Positions 52,547 through 62,032 of a DNA stretch of 64,000 nt are shown here, one piece after another. How positions within the stretch are numbered: the first letter of the stretch is position 1; each line of letters starts with the position of its first letter. Made by a program: the position numbers and the translations under genes. Under the pieces are notes generated by a model. It ran no database searches, had not been told where the DNA came from, and saw only the letters and a program-made list of their open reading frames with translations. The DNA is from Kitasatospora sp. MAP12-44 (GTDB lineage: Bacteria > Actinomycetota > Actinomycetes > Streptomycetales > Streptomycetaceae), in contig NZ_JARZAE010000004.1 in the NCBI RefSeq assembly GCF_029892095.1, forward strand, positions 8,680,001 to 8,744,000, in the 5' to 3' direction.

Positions 52547-52855
52547 AGCGCCGACTATGTCAAGCCGCAGCTCATGCAGGACGCCTCAGGGATAAGCGTT
52601 ACCCTGCTCACAGATGATCAGCGGATGGAAGCCTCGATCGACAATGTGAGCAGTGCACCGGACGGAATGTCCGTAGGCGACAAGGTGATCGTCCTGTTCG
52701 ATCCGACACATCCCGGACACGCTCTGTTTCCGAGTCAGCTCGGGTGGGGCACGATTCTGTTTCCTGGTCTCGGATTTACTGTCGTTGGTCTCGCGGCCAG
52801 CGCGGCGGGAGGTTTGGCCGCTGCCCGGAGGATCCGCGCCCGCCGTTCACGTTGA
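52547..52855 (+). pseudogene. two-TM membrane protein, C-terminal part after IS3
   Basis: After removing IS3 and one ACC, the frame continues SADYVKPQLMQDASGISVTL, DQRMEASIDNVSSAPDGMSV, GDKVIVLFDPTHPGHALFPS and a second TM segment WGTILFPGLGFTVVGLAASA, ending RRIRARRSR. The layout (TM, extracytoplasmic beta-rich domain, TM, basic tail) recalls DUF3592 proteins. Confidence 0.85.
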
Positions 52856-53181
52856 CGACATCGTGCTGGCACGGGGTCTTCCTAGGTGCCCGTACGCCAG
52901 CTGCGCGCGCAGCGGCGGGCCGCTGGTGCGGTCGACGGCCAGCAGCTGCTCGGGCGGGGAAGTGGACCACTCCAATGAGCAGGTTTCATCGTGATTCGTG
53001 CAGGTCAACGGCCTTGGCGTGAGGAGTGGTTGGGGTGCTCGCGCATGTCGCGGGCGTGATCGCTTCGGGGGATCATCCGTCACTCCGTTTCGGGTCGTCT
53101 TCCTGGTTCGCCTGCACGCTGCGCATTTGTCCCCCTACGCTGCGAGCGGGGTCGCCGTGGCGGGCCCGCAAGGGAGGGGAC

Positions 53182-53690
53182 ATGGCTCGGAACCTGATGG
53201 TGTGGCCGCCAGAGCGCCGGGTGGTGCTGGAACAAGCGTTGAGCACCTGCGCAAGCAGCCGGCTGGCACCGAGGCCGAAGTGGCCCGTTTGGAGGCCGCC
53301 GAAGTCGTCTGCCAGCAGTATCAGGAGGATGCCGACGCCGGGCGCCCCAACGCCGCGGCCTGGCAGCAGGCCCTGGAGGAGGCCGCCGGCGGAGCGCCCG
53401 TCGCGCCTGCTCCCGGCGCCGGTGCGACACCGGGCGCCGTCGGCCAGCTGCTGATCGGCCATCGCGGACCCGACAGCCGCCGGGAGGACCTGCCCGCCGA
53501 TTATCGGGCGATCATGGAGGTCGTTGCGGGCGGCGGTGGCCCGTTGTGGGCCAAGGGCGTGGCCCGCGAGCTGGAGCTGGAGCTGGATCTGCTGCCGACG
53601 ACGGTGGAGCCGGTGCGCGGGAAGTTGCGCAGGCTGGCCGAGCGCGGCTGGATCCCCCGAACCCCGGCCGGGCGCTACCTGCCCCGGTAA
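53182..53690 (+). pseudogene. coiled-coil/winged-helix IS accessory gene, copy C, frameshifted
   Basis: ATG at 53182 after GGGAGGGG. MARNLMVWPPERRVVLEQAL in the first frame; one base is off near 53240 and the coiled coil continues as EHLRKQPAGTEAEVARLEAA, followed by a Gly/Ala/Pro linker and the winged helix LPADYRAIMEVVAGGGGPLW, VARELELELDLLPTTVEPVR, GKLRRLAERGWIPRTPAGRY. Restoring one base gives about 170 residues. It precedes the transposase by 70 bp. Confidence 0.7.
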
Positions 53691-53762
53691 CCCCCGGCCG
53701 GGCCCCGCGAAAGGGCTGATTTCGGCCGTAACGCATGTGCACCGGGCGGGAGTTGGGAAACG

Positions 53763-54455
53763 TGTGAAGAAGAACACCAGCCCTGGCGGGGGGCGACATC
53801 AGCCTTGTCTACTCCGTGCGCCTGCCGCCGTCCAGCCAGAGCGTCAACTACGTGGCCGACCTGATCCGCACTCACCGCAAACAGATCCGCTCGCGCTGGC
53901 GCAAGCCGGACACCGGGCGGATCGCCGTGATCGCACTGCCCCACCTGGGCAACGACGAGCGGCTGGCCGCCTGGCCGGCGGCAACGCGGTCTCGGCCTCC
54001 ACGGTGCGCCGGTGGCTGCTGGAGGTGCTCGACTGCTGGCCGCACGCTCCCCCCGCCTGGACCGCGCGCTGGCGAAGGTGGCCAAGGGCAGCGGGTGCGT
54101 GGTCCTGCTGGGCGGCATGCTGATCCGCACCCGGCCGGCGCACAACGCGGGTGAACCGGAGGAACTACTCGGGCAAGCACAGGGCGCACGGCCTGCTGTT
54201 CCTCGCCCTGGCCGATGCGAAAGGGCGGCTGCTGTGGATCTCCTCGGCCCGCCGCGGCGCTTGCAGCGAGATCACGGTCGCCCGCTACGAGAAGCTGTGC
54301 GCGCGGCTGCGGGAGTTTCAGCTGGGAGCGGTGGCCGGCCTGGGGTTCGTCGGCCTGGACGACGGCTCCGAAGAACAGCCGGCGGTCATCACGGGCTTCA
54401 AGGCGGGCGGCGGCAAGCGCCTGTCCTCCCCGACGAAGGTCGTGAACCGGCTGGC
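53763..54455 (+). pseudogene. DDE transposase of the long-TIR IS, copy C
   Basis: GTG at 53763. Coding pieces in several frames: SLVYSVRLPPSSQSVNYVAD, LIRTHRKQIRSRWRK, GNAVSASTVRRWLLEVLD, RSPRLDRALAKVAKGSGCVV, then NRRNYSGKHRAHGLLFLALA, LGAVAGLGFVGLDDGSEEQP (Asp) and VITGFKAGGGKRLSSP. A missing A near 53967, a missing base near 54032 and a shift near 54150 break the frame, and the C-terminal Glu region is gone. Related to IS5 DDE_Tnp_4-type transposases. Confidence 0.8.
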
Positions 54456-54521
54456 GGTCTGTCGTATGCAGGCGGGAACGGTCATGCTTGGCCCGGTGAG
54501 TCCGGATGCAAGGGAGCGCGG

Positions 54522-55457
54522 ATGATGGCGAACGGGGTTGCGGGGATCGAGGTGAAGCCGGTCGCGGGCCATATCGGCGCCGAGATCACGGGAGTCCACC
54601 TGGCAGAGGTCCTGGACGATGCAGTGGTTGCGGAGATCTGGGCGGCGCTGCTGCGCTGGAAGGTGGTGTTCTTCCGGGGGCAGGACCTGGATCACGCCTC
54701 GCACGTCACTTTCGCGCGCCGGTTCGGCGAACTGATCACGCCAAAGCCACTCGGCAGACTGTCGCCCCAGGACTTCCCTGAGGTCGAGACGACCGCCGAC
54801 CGGCTTCAGTTGGCCGAGCGATACGGGATGGAACGCGCTGAGTGGCGTCGGCGGCGCAACCATTCGCTGCTGCGGGGGTGGCACTGTGACAAGGGCGCCC
54901 GAATCGATCCGCCCGCCGCGACCATCCTGCGCGCCGAGACCGTGCCGCCCTACGGAGGTGACACGTCCTGGTCCAACCTGGTAGCCGCCTACGCGGGACT
55001 GTCAGAGCCCGTACGAAATTTCGTCGATGGCCTGCGTGCCGAGCACCGCCGGGGTGTCGGATATCAGGCAAGGCCGGGCGAAGACGCCTACGCACGCGAC
55101 CTGTTGGACCGTCAGATCGCATCGGACCACCCTTTGGTGCGGGTGCACCCTGAGACAGGCGAGCGCCTGCTGTTCATCAACGGCTACTACGTCGAACAGA
55201 TCCTGGGCGTGTCCCGCGTGGAGAGCAGCCGTCTCCTGGAGATGCTGCTGGAGCAGGCGACCCGGCCCGAGTACACCGTCCGCTTCCGATGGGAGCCGGG
55301 CAGCGTGGCCTTCTGGGACAACAGGGCCACCATTCATCTGGAACCCAGTGACACAGCCCACCTCGACCACCCCCGGGTCATGCACCGGGTGATGCTCGCG
55401 GGCGACGTTCCGGTAGGGGTGGACGGCAGACCATCTGTGCCTATCCACGGGACATGA
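54522..55457 (+). CDS. TauD/TfdA-family Fe(II)/2-oxoglutarate dioxygenase
   Basis: 311 residues, ATG at 54522 (or 54525) with AGGGAG upstream. It begins IEVKPVAGHIGAEITGVHLA, the usual TauD N-terminus. Iron ligands: HxD in LRGWHCDKGARIDPP near 121-123 and a late His in HPRVMHRVMLAGD, with the 2-oxoglutarate-binding Arg nearby. VVFFRGQDLDHASHVTFARR and VAFWDNRATIHLEPSDTAHL are also typical. It would oxidise a taurine-like or other small substrate. It stands alone immediately downstream of a truncated IS, whose end may have removed its native promoter. Confidence 0.9.
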   Translation: MMANGVAGIEVKPVAGHIGAEITGVHLAEVLDDAVVAEIWAALLRWKVVFFRGQDLDHASHVTFARRFGELITPKPLGRLSPQDFPEVETTADRLQLAERYGMERAEWRRRRNHSLLRGWHCDKGARIDPPAATILRAETVPPYGGDTSWSNLVAAYAGLSEPVRNFVDGLRAEHRRGVGYQARPGEDAYARDLLDRQIASDHPLVRVHPETGERLLFINGYYVEQILGVSRVESSRLLEMLLEQATRPEYTVRFRWEPGSVAFWDNRATIHLEPSDTAHLDHPRVMHRVMLAGDVPVGVDGRPSVPIHGT

Positions 55458-55661
55458 CCACGGGAACCACGAGTTCAGGATTCCTGAGCCGGGATCCGCC
55501 GGCCAATTGCTGGTCCAGGGCCTGGACTTGAGGGCGCGTATACTCTCTGACCTGGGATGAACGATGGGACTTCCTGCGCGGCCACGGCAGCCTGGATCGG
55601 GCATCCGGTCTACTCGTTGGCGGCCCGGCAGGCAAGCACTCGTGGCGAAGGAGAAGCCCAG

Positions 55662-55955
55662 ATGATTCCGCTGATCAGTCTCATAGCCGGCCTCGATGGT
55701 CTTGATCCGGCCGCAGTGATCTACGCGGCCAAGCCCTGGTCTGCGGCCTCGATGGCTGTCCTGTGCAGCGGTGACGGGCCATCCGAAGTGCTGCCCTACC
55801 TGCTTGAAGTGGAACTGGCCCAGGACGCGGTCGACGCCTGGTCGCAGTGGCGCGCAGGGCAGCGGCCAACAGAGGCCGAGAAGTGCCAGGCGATCATCCA
55901 CTACGCCGAATTTGATGCCTTCGAGCCCGTCGAAGCGCCTCCTACAGGGCGATGA
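55662..55955 (+). CDS. hypothetical protein, 97 residues
   Basis: ATG at 55662 with AAGGAG nine bases upstream; longer in-frame starts lack a site. MIPLISLIAGLDGLDPAAVI, YAAKPWSAASMAVLCSGDGP, LPYLLEVELAQDAVDAWSQW and CQAIIHYAEFDAFEPV suggest a compact mixed alpha/beta protein. No signal peptide. Not recognised with certainty; small proteins of this type often accompany toxin or immunity clusters, but no partner is visible. Confidence 0.6.
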   Translation: MIPLISLIAGLDGLDPAAVIYAAKPWSAASMAVLCSGDGPSEVLPYLLEVELAQDAVDAWSQWRAGQRPTEAEKCQAIIHYAEFDAFEPVEAPPTGR

Positions 55956-56473
55956 CGGCCAACAGAGTCGGATGGTCGGCCTGGTTGTCCCTCATCGAGC
56001 CCCCGGCACCCCCGCTGGAGCACGCCCGTCAGCCTGCGTGGCGCGGTGGCAGTCCAGCAGGGCCTGAGCGGCTGCCGGCGTGGCCTGCACACTGGTCGAC
56101 CTGATGCGGCCAGCCGGCTTCGACGGACTCCACCCGTCCGCCCTGGCCGCAGACGAACACTGGCGGGTACCCGAACCCCGGCGCCTGCCGGGGTCGTTCC
56201 CGACTGTCCTCGATCCGGAGCTGCCGCCGCATCGGCGACCTCCCCAGGGGGAGGGGATGCAGGTGGTCACTTCTGCCCACCCATGGCGGCGTTCGCCTGG
56301 CCGAGGACCCGCCCGATCCCGGACGTCCCGCATCCCTGACCGTCAAGAACGGCCGCCGAGCAGTGCGGGCGCGTCCTCGGGCGGGCGTTGCCGCGACGTC
56401 CCTCAGCAGACGAAAGGGGCGGGTGCGGCCCCCCGGCCGCACCCGCCCGGTCCAGTGGGACCCCCAGCGGCAC
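55956..56473. other. intergenic, no convincing gene
   Basis: 518 bp. A plus-strand frame near 56080-56220 (TLVDLMRPAGFDGLHPSALA) has mildly protein-like content but no motif or ribosome site. The end near the CU044_5270 gene is C-rich. Confidence 0.4.
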
Positions 56474-57511
56474 TCAGCCCTTGGGCGCGTCCCCGACGTG
56501 GTCGGCGATGCCCTCCTGGAGGATCGCCGAGCTGTATTCATCGCCGGCGCCGTTGCCCGCTTGCGGGCCGCCTGCGGGCGCGGCGCCGCCCGGGGCGGGG
56601 GAGGGGAGGTCCTTGAGCTTCATCTCGTGCACGCCGAGGAACGCGCCGGTCCTCGAGTCGAAGACCAACGACACCCGCAGGCCGCCGCCGACGTCATGGG
56701 CCAGAGCGACCCCGTGTCGCCCGGCCGCGTCCACGTCGTCGGCGAGCACAACGGTGCCCGGGATCTGCGCGGCCGCCTCCATCAGGGCGGCTGCCACGGG
56801 CGGGGGCGCCATGATGTTCTGGAAGATCATCTGGACGTGCGAGAACGCCGCCTGGGGGCGCAGCGCGTCCGTCATGGCCGGCGCCGCGTAGTGGGTGTCG
56901 TCGTAGAGCAGCCGGTGCAGGAGCTGCTGCGGATCGGTGGGCAGGGCGGCGACGAACTCGTACGTCGGCACGTCGAAGCTCGCCACCGTCGGCGCGCCCT
57001 GCGCCGCCCCCAGCGTGGGCGGCCACTGGTTGCGGCCATCGGGGTCTCCCGCCCCGGTCATGGTCGGGTCCACGATCAGGCCGCTGAGCCGGCCGTTCAC
57101 GGAGAGCCAACTCTTGCGCTCGTGCCTGGAGGTGTTCGCCCCCTCCTGGATCTCCCAGCGGTAGGTGAACTGCCCGGCCGTGACCTGTGGCGCGGGCCGG
57201 CCGCGCAGGGCGCTCACGGCCCGGCTCAGCAGCCCGGCAGCGTCGGTCGGCTCCGGGGTGGGCGCCGCTGACCGCGTGGGCGCGGCGGACACGGACGGCA
57301 GCGGGGCGGCAGGGACTGGGCGGTTCGTATGCCGTCCGGGCACGACCAGGGTGACGGCTGCCACCGCGGCGACCGCCAGCGGCGGGGCGACCAACCAGAC
57401 CACCTTCCGTCGCGGCCGCGGCGCCCGCTCCTGCCTGGCGATCTCACTCATCAGATGCTCCTTCAACAGTCGGTGGCGGTCGGCGCGGAGCATCTCTGGT
57501 GCGTCGTTCAT
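56474..57511 (-). CDS. CU044_5270-family membrane-anchored protein (sigma-factor partner)
   Basis: 345 residues from ATG at 57511, overlapping the sigma-factor stop (ATGA), so translation is coupled. A short cytoplasmic N-terminus (MNDAPEMLRADRHRLLKEHL) is followed by one TM segment at about 38-58 (VVWLVAPPLAVAAVAAVTLV), an Ala/Pro/Thr linker and an exported domain (TAGQFTYRWEIQEGANTSRH, LSVNGRLSGLIVDPTMTGAG). This architecture accompanies ECF-type sigma factors in actinomycetes, where it is thought to act as a regulator or target at the membrane. No zinc anti-sigma motif is seen. Confidence 0.85.
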   Translation of the reverse strand: MNDAPEMLRADRHRLLKEHLMSEIARQERAPRPRRKVVWLVAPPLAVAAVAAVTLVVPGRHTNRPVPAAPLPSVSAAPTRSAAPTPEPTDAAGLLSRAVSALRGRPAPQVTAGQFTYRWEIQEGANTSRHERKSWLSVNGRLSGLIVDPTMTGAGDPDGRNQWPPTLGAAQGAPTVASFDVPTYEFVAALPTDPQQLLHRLLYDDTHYAAPAMTDALRPQAAFSHVQMIFQNIMAPPPVAAALMEAAAQIPGTVVLADDVDAAGRHGVALAHDVGGGLRVSLVFDSRTGAFLGVHEMKLKDLPSPAPGGAAPAGGPQAGNGAGDEYSSAILQEGIADHVGDAPKG

Positions 57512-58137
57512 CGGATGTCCTCCTGTACCGACCGGGCCGCTACGAGGCGGCCGTCCCTTACCTCGCCGGAGGCGACCGCGGCCTCCCGACCCATCGCCAG
57601 CTCCTTCTCGGTGAGCGAGCGCAGACGTGTACGGGCCCGCGAGAGCCGCGAGCGTACGGTGCCGATCGGAACACCGAGGGCCTCGGCGGCGGACGCGTAG
57701 TCGAGCCCGCCCCACACGCACAACCGGAACACCTCCCGCTCCGTGCGCCGCAGGCCGGCCAGGGCGCGCTGCGCCGCGGCCAGTTGGGCGCCGTCGTCCA
57801 GTCGGGTCACCACCTCCTCGGTGAAGTCCGCCACGGCCTCCCGCTCGGGCAGCCGCGCCATCGCGGCGCGGTGGCGCCGAGCGGCCCGCGCGGTGTTGCG
57901 CAGGACGTTGGTCGCGATCCCGAACAGCCAGGGCCGCAGCCCCTCACCCTCCTCGTGGAGACTGCCGCGCAGCCGCCACGCCTCCAGGAAGGTCAGCGAG
58001 ACCGCGTCCTCCGCGGCCGCCCAGCCCCCCAGCGTGCGCAGCGCATAGCGGTGCAAAGCCTGTGCGTGCTCGTCGAAGAGCTCCCCGAGCACAGCCTGGT
58101 CCCCGGCGCGCAGTCGCGCCCGTTGTGATTGATCCAC
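57508..58137 (-). CDS. ECF-type RNA polymerase sigma factor
   Basis: 209 residues with GTG at 58137 (a longer in-frame start at 58185 is less likely). Sigma region 2: AVLGELFDEHAQALHRYALR, AAAEDAVSLTFLEAWRLRGS with LRPWLFGIATNVLRNTARAA. Region 4: LAGLRRTEREVFRLCVWGGL, SAAEALGVPIGTVRSRLSRA. It directs RNA polymerase to its own small regulon, probably including this pair. The overlap with the CU044_5270 gene implies joint expression and regulation. Intact. Confidence 0.92.
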   Translation of the reverse strand: MDQSQRARLRAGDQAVLGELFDEHAQALHRYALRTLGGWAAAEDAVSLTFLEAWRLRGSLHEEGEGLRPWLFGIATNVLRNTARAARRHRAAMARLPEREAVADFTEEVVTRLDDGAQLAAAQRALAGLRRTEREVFRLCVWGGLDYASAAEALGVPIGTVRSRLSRARTRLRSLTEKELAMGREAAVASGEVRDGRLVAARSVQEDIR

Positions 58138-58312
58138 ACCACTACCTGTCCGCTCTCCCCGACCAGTTCCCGTGAGCCACGTCACAGCATGGGAGCGACA
58201 CTCCGGCGCGCCGCCGCCGAGAGAGAGGGCGGGGCACCGCCTCGCGGTTCAGGTGCAGGCGGCGGCGAACGCCGCGCAGCCCGGCGGGGTCGTGCGGGGA
58301 TCTGATGTTTTC

Positions 58313-59587
58313 TCAGTGTCCCAGGATCTCGCGCGCCACCCGGCGCCGGGCCGGTTCGAGCTCGGTCTCGATCGCCGCCCACTGCACCGACTGCGCCGTG
58401 ACGGCGGCGGGCTGCTGGGGGCGTTCGGCGTGCAGCCGGACCCGCAGGTGTGTGGGCGGGTGCGAGACGTCGACGGCGGTCATCTCCCGGTCGCTGAGCC
58501 GTCGGCGGCGTTCCCGCTCACCGGCCGGCACCGAGTCCAGGTACTCGCGCAGCCCGGTCCAGAGCTCCTCCTCCACGTCGCCTGCCTTGGCGAGCCCGTG
58601 GTGCCCGCCGGCCGCGCGCCGCTGTCGCAGCCTTGCCGTGGCGACCTCGGCGAGCGAGAGCTTGTCGAGCATCGCGCCGGCTGCCGAGGCGGACCCGACC
58701 CGGGCGGCCATCTCATCGGCCAGGTACTCGGCCTGCTGGCTGCTGAGCTGCGTGAGGCGGTTCAGCACGGTCCAGCACAACCGGACGGGCAGCGCGCAGA
58801 TCTGGAGCAGGAAGGTGACCAACTCGTCCATCATCCGGGTGCGGGCGCTGCGCACCCGCCAGGCGTCCCCGCGGTGCGGCATCAGCACCTGGTGCAACTC
58901 GGCGAGCGAGTTCAGGGCCAGCCCGAGCCAGAGGCCGCGCCGGACGTCCCCGTTGCTGCCGTGGCCGAGCTCGTGCCCGAGCAGCGCGATCCGCTCCTGC
59001 GGGGTCAGCGCGGTCCACAGCGGCATCCCCACGGTGAGCTGGACGCGCCGGCGCACCCCCAGCCGGCCGTAGGAGGCGTTGTAGCCACCGTTCACCCGGA
59101 TCCGGTCCGGTCGGCGGGTGCCCAGCTCGTCGGCGATCCGGTCGGCCAGCGCGTAGAGCTGTGGCGCCCCGGCGCGCGGGAGCGCCAGGGCGTCCGCCTT
59201 CCAGCGCCCGAACCGGGGCCGCAGCAGGTAGGCCAGCCCGAGGCCGGTCGCACCGGCCAGCTTGAGCACCAGGTAGCCCTTGAGCAGCAGCCACGCCGAA
59301 CCGACCACGATCGCCAGGGTCCACGCATGGACGAAGGCCGCGAGCACCAGGGCGCCGATCCAGGCCAGGCTCCAGCGACGCTGCCCCGTGGGCGCACCGA
59401 GGAGCCCGGCGTAGAGCCGTTCGACTCGCGCCCGGTCACGCGTGCGGCGGTAGCGCCTCCAGCGACCGCGCGGTTCGCTCGCGCCGAGGTTCCACTCACA
59501 GTCAGGGCACCAGTCGACGAATCTGGGGTCGGCGTCGATCGGTGCGGCGCAGTCGGGACAGGACCGGGTTGAGGCAGTGACAGTCAC
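58313..59587 (-). CDS. M48-family membrane metalloprotease with N-terminal zinc ribbon
   Basis: 424 residues. Cys10, Cys13, Cys27 and Cys30 (SCPDCAAPIDAD ... DWCPDCEW) form a zinc ribbon. Two hydrophobic segments follow at about 76-120 (IGALVLAAFVHAWTLAIVVG). The catalytic motif is ERIALLGHELGHGSNGDVRR (HExxH near 202) and the third ligand Glu lies in SQQAEYLADEMAARVG near 284, as in HtpX/Ste24-type peptidases. The chain ends with a cytosolic helical part. It probably cleaves misfolded membrane proteins. GTG at 59587 lacks a clear ribosome site. Confidence 0.9.
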   Translation of the reverse strand: MTVTASTRSCPDCAAPIDADPRFVDWCPDCEWNLGASEPRGRWRRYRRTRDRARVERLYAGLLGAPTGQRRWSLAWIGALVLAAFVHAWTLAIVVGSAWLLLKGYLVLKLAGATGLGLAYLLRPRFGRWKADALALPRAGAPQLYALADRIADELGTRRPDRIRVNGGYNASYGRLGVRRRVQLTVGMPLWTALTPQERIALLGHELGHGSNGDVRRGLWLGLALNSLAELHQVLMPHRGDAWRVRSARTRMMDELVTFLLQICALPVRLCWTVLNRLTQLSSQQAEYLADEMAARVGSASAAGAMLDKLSLAEVATARLRQRRAAGGHHGLAKAGDVEEELWTGLREYLDSVPAGERERRRRLSDREMTAVDVSHPPTHLRVRLHAERPQQPAAVTAQSVQWAAIETELEPARRRVAREILGH

Positions 59588-59815
59588 GACGCATGATCAT
59601 GCCCGACCCCGGCTCACCACCGCGCCTTCGGACTGCGAGCAGCCCCAGGGCCCCTGCCACCACCATCGCGACGTGCTGGTCTTCGGCTGCCGGGCGTGAG
59701 CCGCGGGTTGACTGGCGGCCGTGTCCGCCTGGCCTGCCTGCTGGATCCCCATGACGGCCTTGCCGGTTGGCTTGTTCATGACCCAGAACGCCATGTGATG
59801 AGGCATGATCACAGC

Positions 59816-60217
59816 GTGAGTACGTGGTGGGTGGGGCGCAGGGACGAACTGCTGGCGCAACTGGCGGCCGCGGTGGTGTTCTTCGGCGCGCGACCGGTCG
59901 AGGACCCCGGCGTCGGCGAACTCGCGGACACCACCGCGGCCCTGGCGGGGGAGTACCGCACCAGCCACCGCAGCCACGAGGTCCGCCGGGCCGGTGACCT
60001 GCTGGAGCGGGCCGCCAGCGAACTGCGCACCGCGGACCGCTTCCGCGGCACACTCCTGCCCGTCGTCAACCGCCACCTTCGCCGTGCCGCCTCCCTCCTG
60101 GCGCAGGCCCGGGACTGCCTGCAGACGGCGGCCGGGCCCGCGGGGAGGGCAACACCCCCGTGCCGGGACGACTTCGTGCAAGCCTCGCGCGTCACGCCCC
60201 ACCCGGGCCCGCCGTAG
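59816..60217 (+). CDS. hypothetical helical protein
   Basis: 133 codons from GTG at 59816 (ATG at 59798 also in frame). VSTWWVGRRDELLAQLAAAV, GVGELADTTAALAGEYRTSH, GDLLERAASELRTADRFRGT and LLPVVNRHLRRAASLLAQAR suggest four amphipathic helices; the last 30 residues are low complexity. No signal peptide or catalytic motif. Divergent from the M48 gene across about 230 bp. Family not recognised. Confidence 0.5.
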   Translation: MSTWWVGRRDELLAQLAAAVVFFGARPVEDPGVGELADTTAALAGEYRTSHRSHEVRRAGDLLERAASELRTADRFRGTLLPVVNRHLRRAASLLAQARDCLQTAAGPAGRATPPCRDDFVQASRVTPHPGPP

Positions 60218-60339
60218 TCCTGACGGCTGCTCACCAGCGCGCCGCCCACCTCACCCGTACCGGCTGGCTGCCGCGCCACGGTGAGGGCCGTGCTCGGTGC
60301 CTTCGCCGTCCCTGTCCGTGATCTGCCCGCCTACAGCCG

Positions 60340-60630
60340 CACCTGAAGGGCACGATCGAGGCGCTGAACGACGCAGTGGAGGAGATGTTCCTCCTCTCCC
60401 TTCCGCGCTGCGCCCACCGTCAGAGGCTCACCGGCGGGCGGCTCGCCGATCCGGACGCGCCGCCGCTGACGTTCGCCGCCTTCGTCTGGGCTGCTCCTGG
60501 ACTGGGTCGGCTGGTGGAACACCGAGCACCGCCCGGCCGATTTGGGTCGCCTCACCCCGACCGCAGCGTGGATGGCCGATCCGACGCCGCTGCGCGACGT
60601 CCCGCTCGGCGCCGGCAGGTCCACGTATCG
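60340..60630 (+). pseudogene. Mu/rve-type integrase transposase, C-terminal fragment
   Basis: It reads HLKGTIEALNDAVEEMFLLS, GGRLADPDAPPLTFAAFV, then after a one-base shift LLLDWVGWWNTEHRPADLG, RLTPTAAWMADPTPLRDVPL. The WWNTEHRP and LTP-AW-ADPTPL elements are the end of the catalytic core and start of the Mu-like C-terminal domain. The first two Asp residues are not present. Confidence 0.75.
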
Positions 60631-60691
60631 CCCGGCGGTGGGCCGCGGCGTCAGCCGTGTGCCCGGATGGGGGAGCGCTCGGCCTTGGCGT

Positions 60692-61156
60692 CTACGAGGA
60701 CGCTGTGCCGGTCGTCGTCACCGCCTTGGAGTTGGCCACGGTCGGGCCGACGGCGCGCACAAGCCTCTCTCGCAGCAGGAGCACCTTGATCCCTGCGAGC
60801 TTCTCCTGGATCATCCCCTCGACCCGCTGCGCGATCAGATGCGCAGCTGCCGCGTTGAGTTCGGGGACCTCGATGCAGATCGGGTCGGCGACGTAGCGGC
60901 CGTCCACCGTTGCGATGTCCATCTCTGCGAGGAAGCCGGCGGGACTTCGCCTGATGGTCAGGCCTGTGTCGACCGACTCGACGTCGCTGCCCTGGCGCAT
61001 GAGCGAGATGTGCGCCCAGGGCAGGTAGTTCGGGGTGCTCCGGTGAGACACGGTGGCGGTTGTCGAGGGCATGCTCGCAGCCAGTTGCCCTGCGGCGCGG
61101 GTGCAGATGGACCTGAGTTCTTCCAGTAGCGGCTCGATCGCGGGTGGATCGCTCAT
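60692..61156 (-). CDS. hypothetical protein, 154 residues
   Basis: ATG at 61156 with AAGGAG eight bases upstream. MSDPPAIEPLLEELRSICTR, NYLPWAHISLMRQGSDVESV, TIRRSPAGFLAEMDIATVDG, YVADPICIEVPELNAAAAHL and MIQEKLAGIKVLLLRERLVR: cytosolic, mixed helix and strand, no known catalytic motif. Monocistronic and intact. Not recognised. Confidence 0.65.
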   Translation of the reverse strand: MSDPPAIEPLLEELRSICTRAAGQLAASMPSTTATVSHRSTPNYLPWAHISLMRQGSDVESVDTGLTIRRSPAGFLAEMDIATVDGRYVADPICIEVPELNAAAAHLIAQRVEGMIQEKLAGIKVLLLRERLVRAVGPTVANSKAVTTTGTASS

Positions 61157-61294
61157 GCTCAGGACTCCTTCTGTGCCGCTGCCGGGTACCGCAGCCGACG
61201 CTACCGGTGGGGCGCCAGCGGTGTAAGGGCGGCCCCGGGGTGGGCAGCGATGAGGCGTTCCGGCCGAACCAGTGCTACCGCTGCCGGCCGCCCG

Positions 61295-62027
61295 GCCGAC
61301 CTGGCTGGCGGCAGCGCGGTCTCGGCCTCTACGGTGCGCCGGTGGGTGCTGGAGGTGATCGACTGCTGGCCGCACGCTCCCCCCGCGCCTGGACCGCGCG
61401 CTGGCGAAGGTGGCCAAGGACAGCGGGTGAGTGGTCCTGCTGGACGGCATGCTGATCCGCACCCGGCGGCGCACCGGGCGGGCGAACCGGAGGAACTACT
61501 CGGGCAAGCACAGGGCGCACGGCCTGCTGTTCCTCGCCCTGGCCGATGCGAAAGGGCGGCTGCTGTGGATCTCCTCGGCCCGCCGCGGCGCTTGCAGCGA
61601 GATCACGGTCGCCCGCTACGAGAAGCTGTGCGCGCGGCTGCGGGAGTTTCAGCTGGGAGCGGTGGCCGGCCTGGGGTTCGTCGGCCTGGACGATGGCTCC
61701 GAAGAGCTGCCGGCGGTCATCACGGGCTTCAAGGCGGGCGGCGGCAAGCGCCTGTCCTCCCCGAAGAAGGTCGTGAACCGGCTGATCAGTAGCCTGCGGA
61801 CGCCGGTCGAGCACGGCTTCGCGAGCCTGAAGACCTTCCGGATCCTGACCAAGGTGCGCATGCACCCGCGGCATGCGACCGCGCTGGTGCGGGCCCTGCT
61901 GGTGCTCACCCGCCAGCAGGTGGCGCGGTGACGGATGGTCTCCCCGTGACGATCACCGTGATGAGCTGGACGAGCACCCCAACCACTCTTCACGCCAGGA
62001 CGGTTGACCTGCACGAATCGCGATGAA
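61295..62027 (+). mobile_element. long-TIR IS, copy D (right half only)
   Basis: From about 61295 the sequence is almost the same as 53975-54455 and then continues to a complete right end: GAGCACCCCAACCACTC and, at the tip, TGCACGAATCGCGATGA at 62010-62026. Reversed, the right end matches the left end of copy C over about 100 bp. The accessory gene and left end are missing. Confidence 0.8.
61300..61931 (+). pseudogene. DDE transposase of the long-TIR IS, copy D
   Basis: Pieces: SAVSASTVRRWVLEVID, a shift near 61362 that is also present in copy C, a further two-base difference near 61387, an in-frame TGA at 61427-61429, then an intact stretch from VVLLDGMLIRTRRRTGRANR through NYSGKHRAHGLLFLALADAK, LGFVGLDDGSEELPAVITGF, STPVEHGFAS-type Glu region (SLRTPVEHGFASLKTFRILT) to TALVRALLVLTRQQVAR at 61931. 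It supplies the C-terminal third that copy C lacks. Confidence 0.8.
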
Positions 62028-62032
62028 CTTCC

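Larger units (their letters stand above)
52986..54455 (+). mobile_element. long-TIR IS with accessory gene, copy C (right end missing)
   Basis: The left terminal repeat starts TCATCGTGATTCGTGCAGGT at 52986 and is mirrored by the right end of copy D at 62026. The match runs about 56 bp with five differences, then more loosely to about 100 bp (ATCCGTCAC). It contains the accessory gene and a decayed transposase. Homology to copy D stops at about 54455 where the dioxygenase leader begins. Confidence 0.8.
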
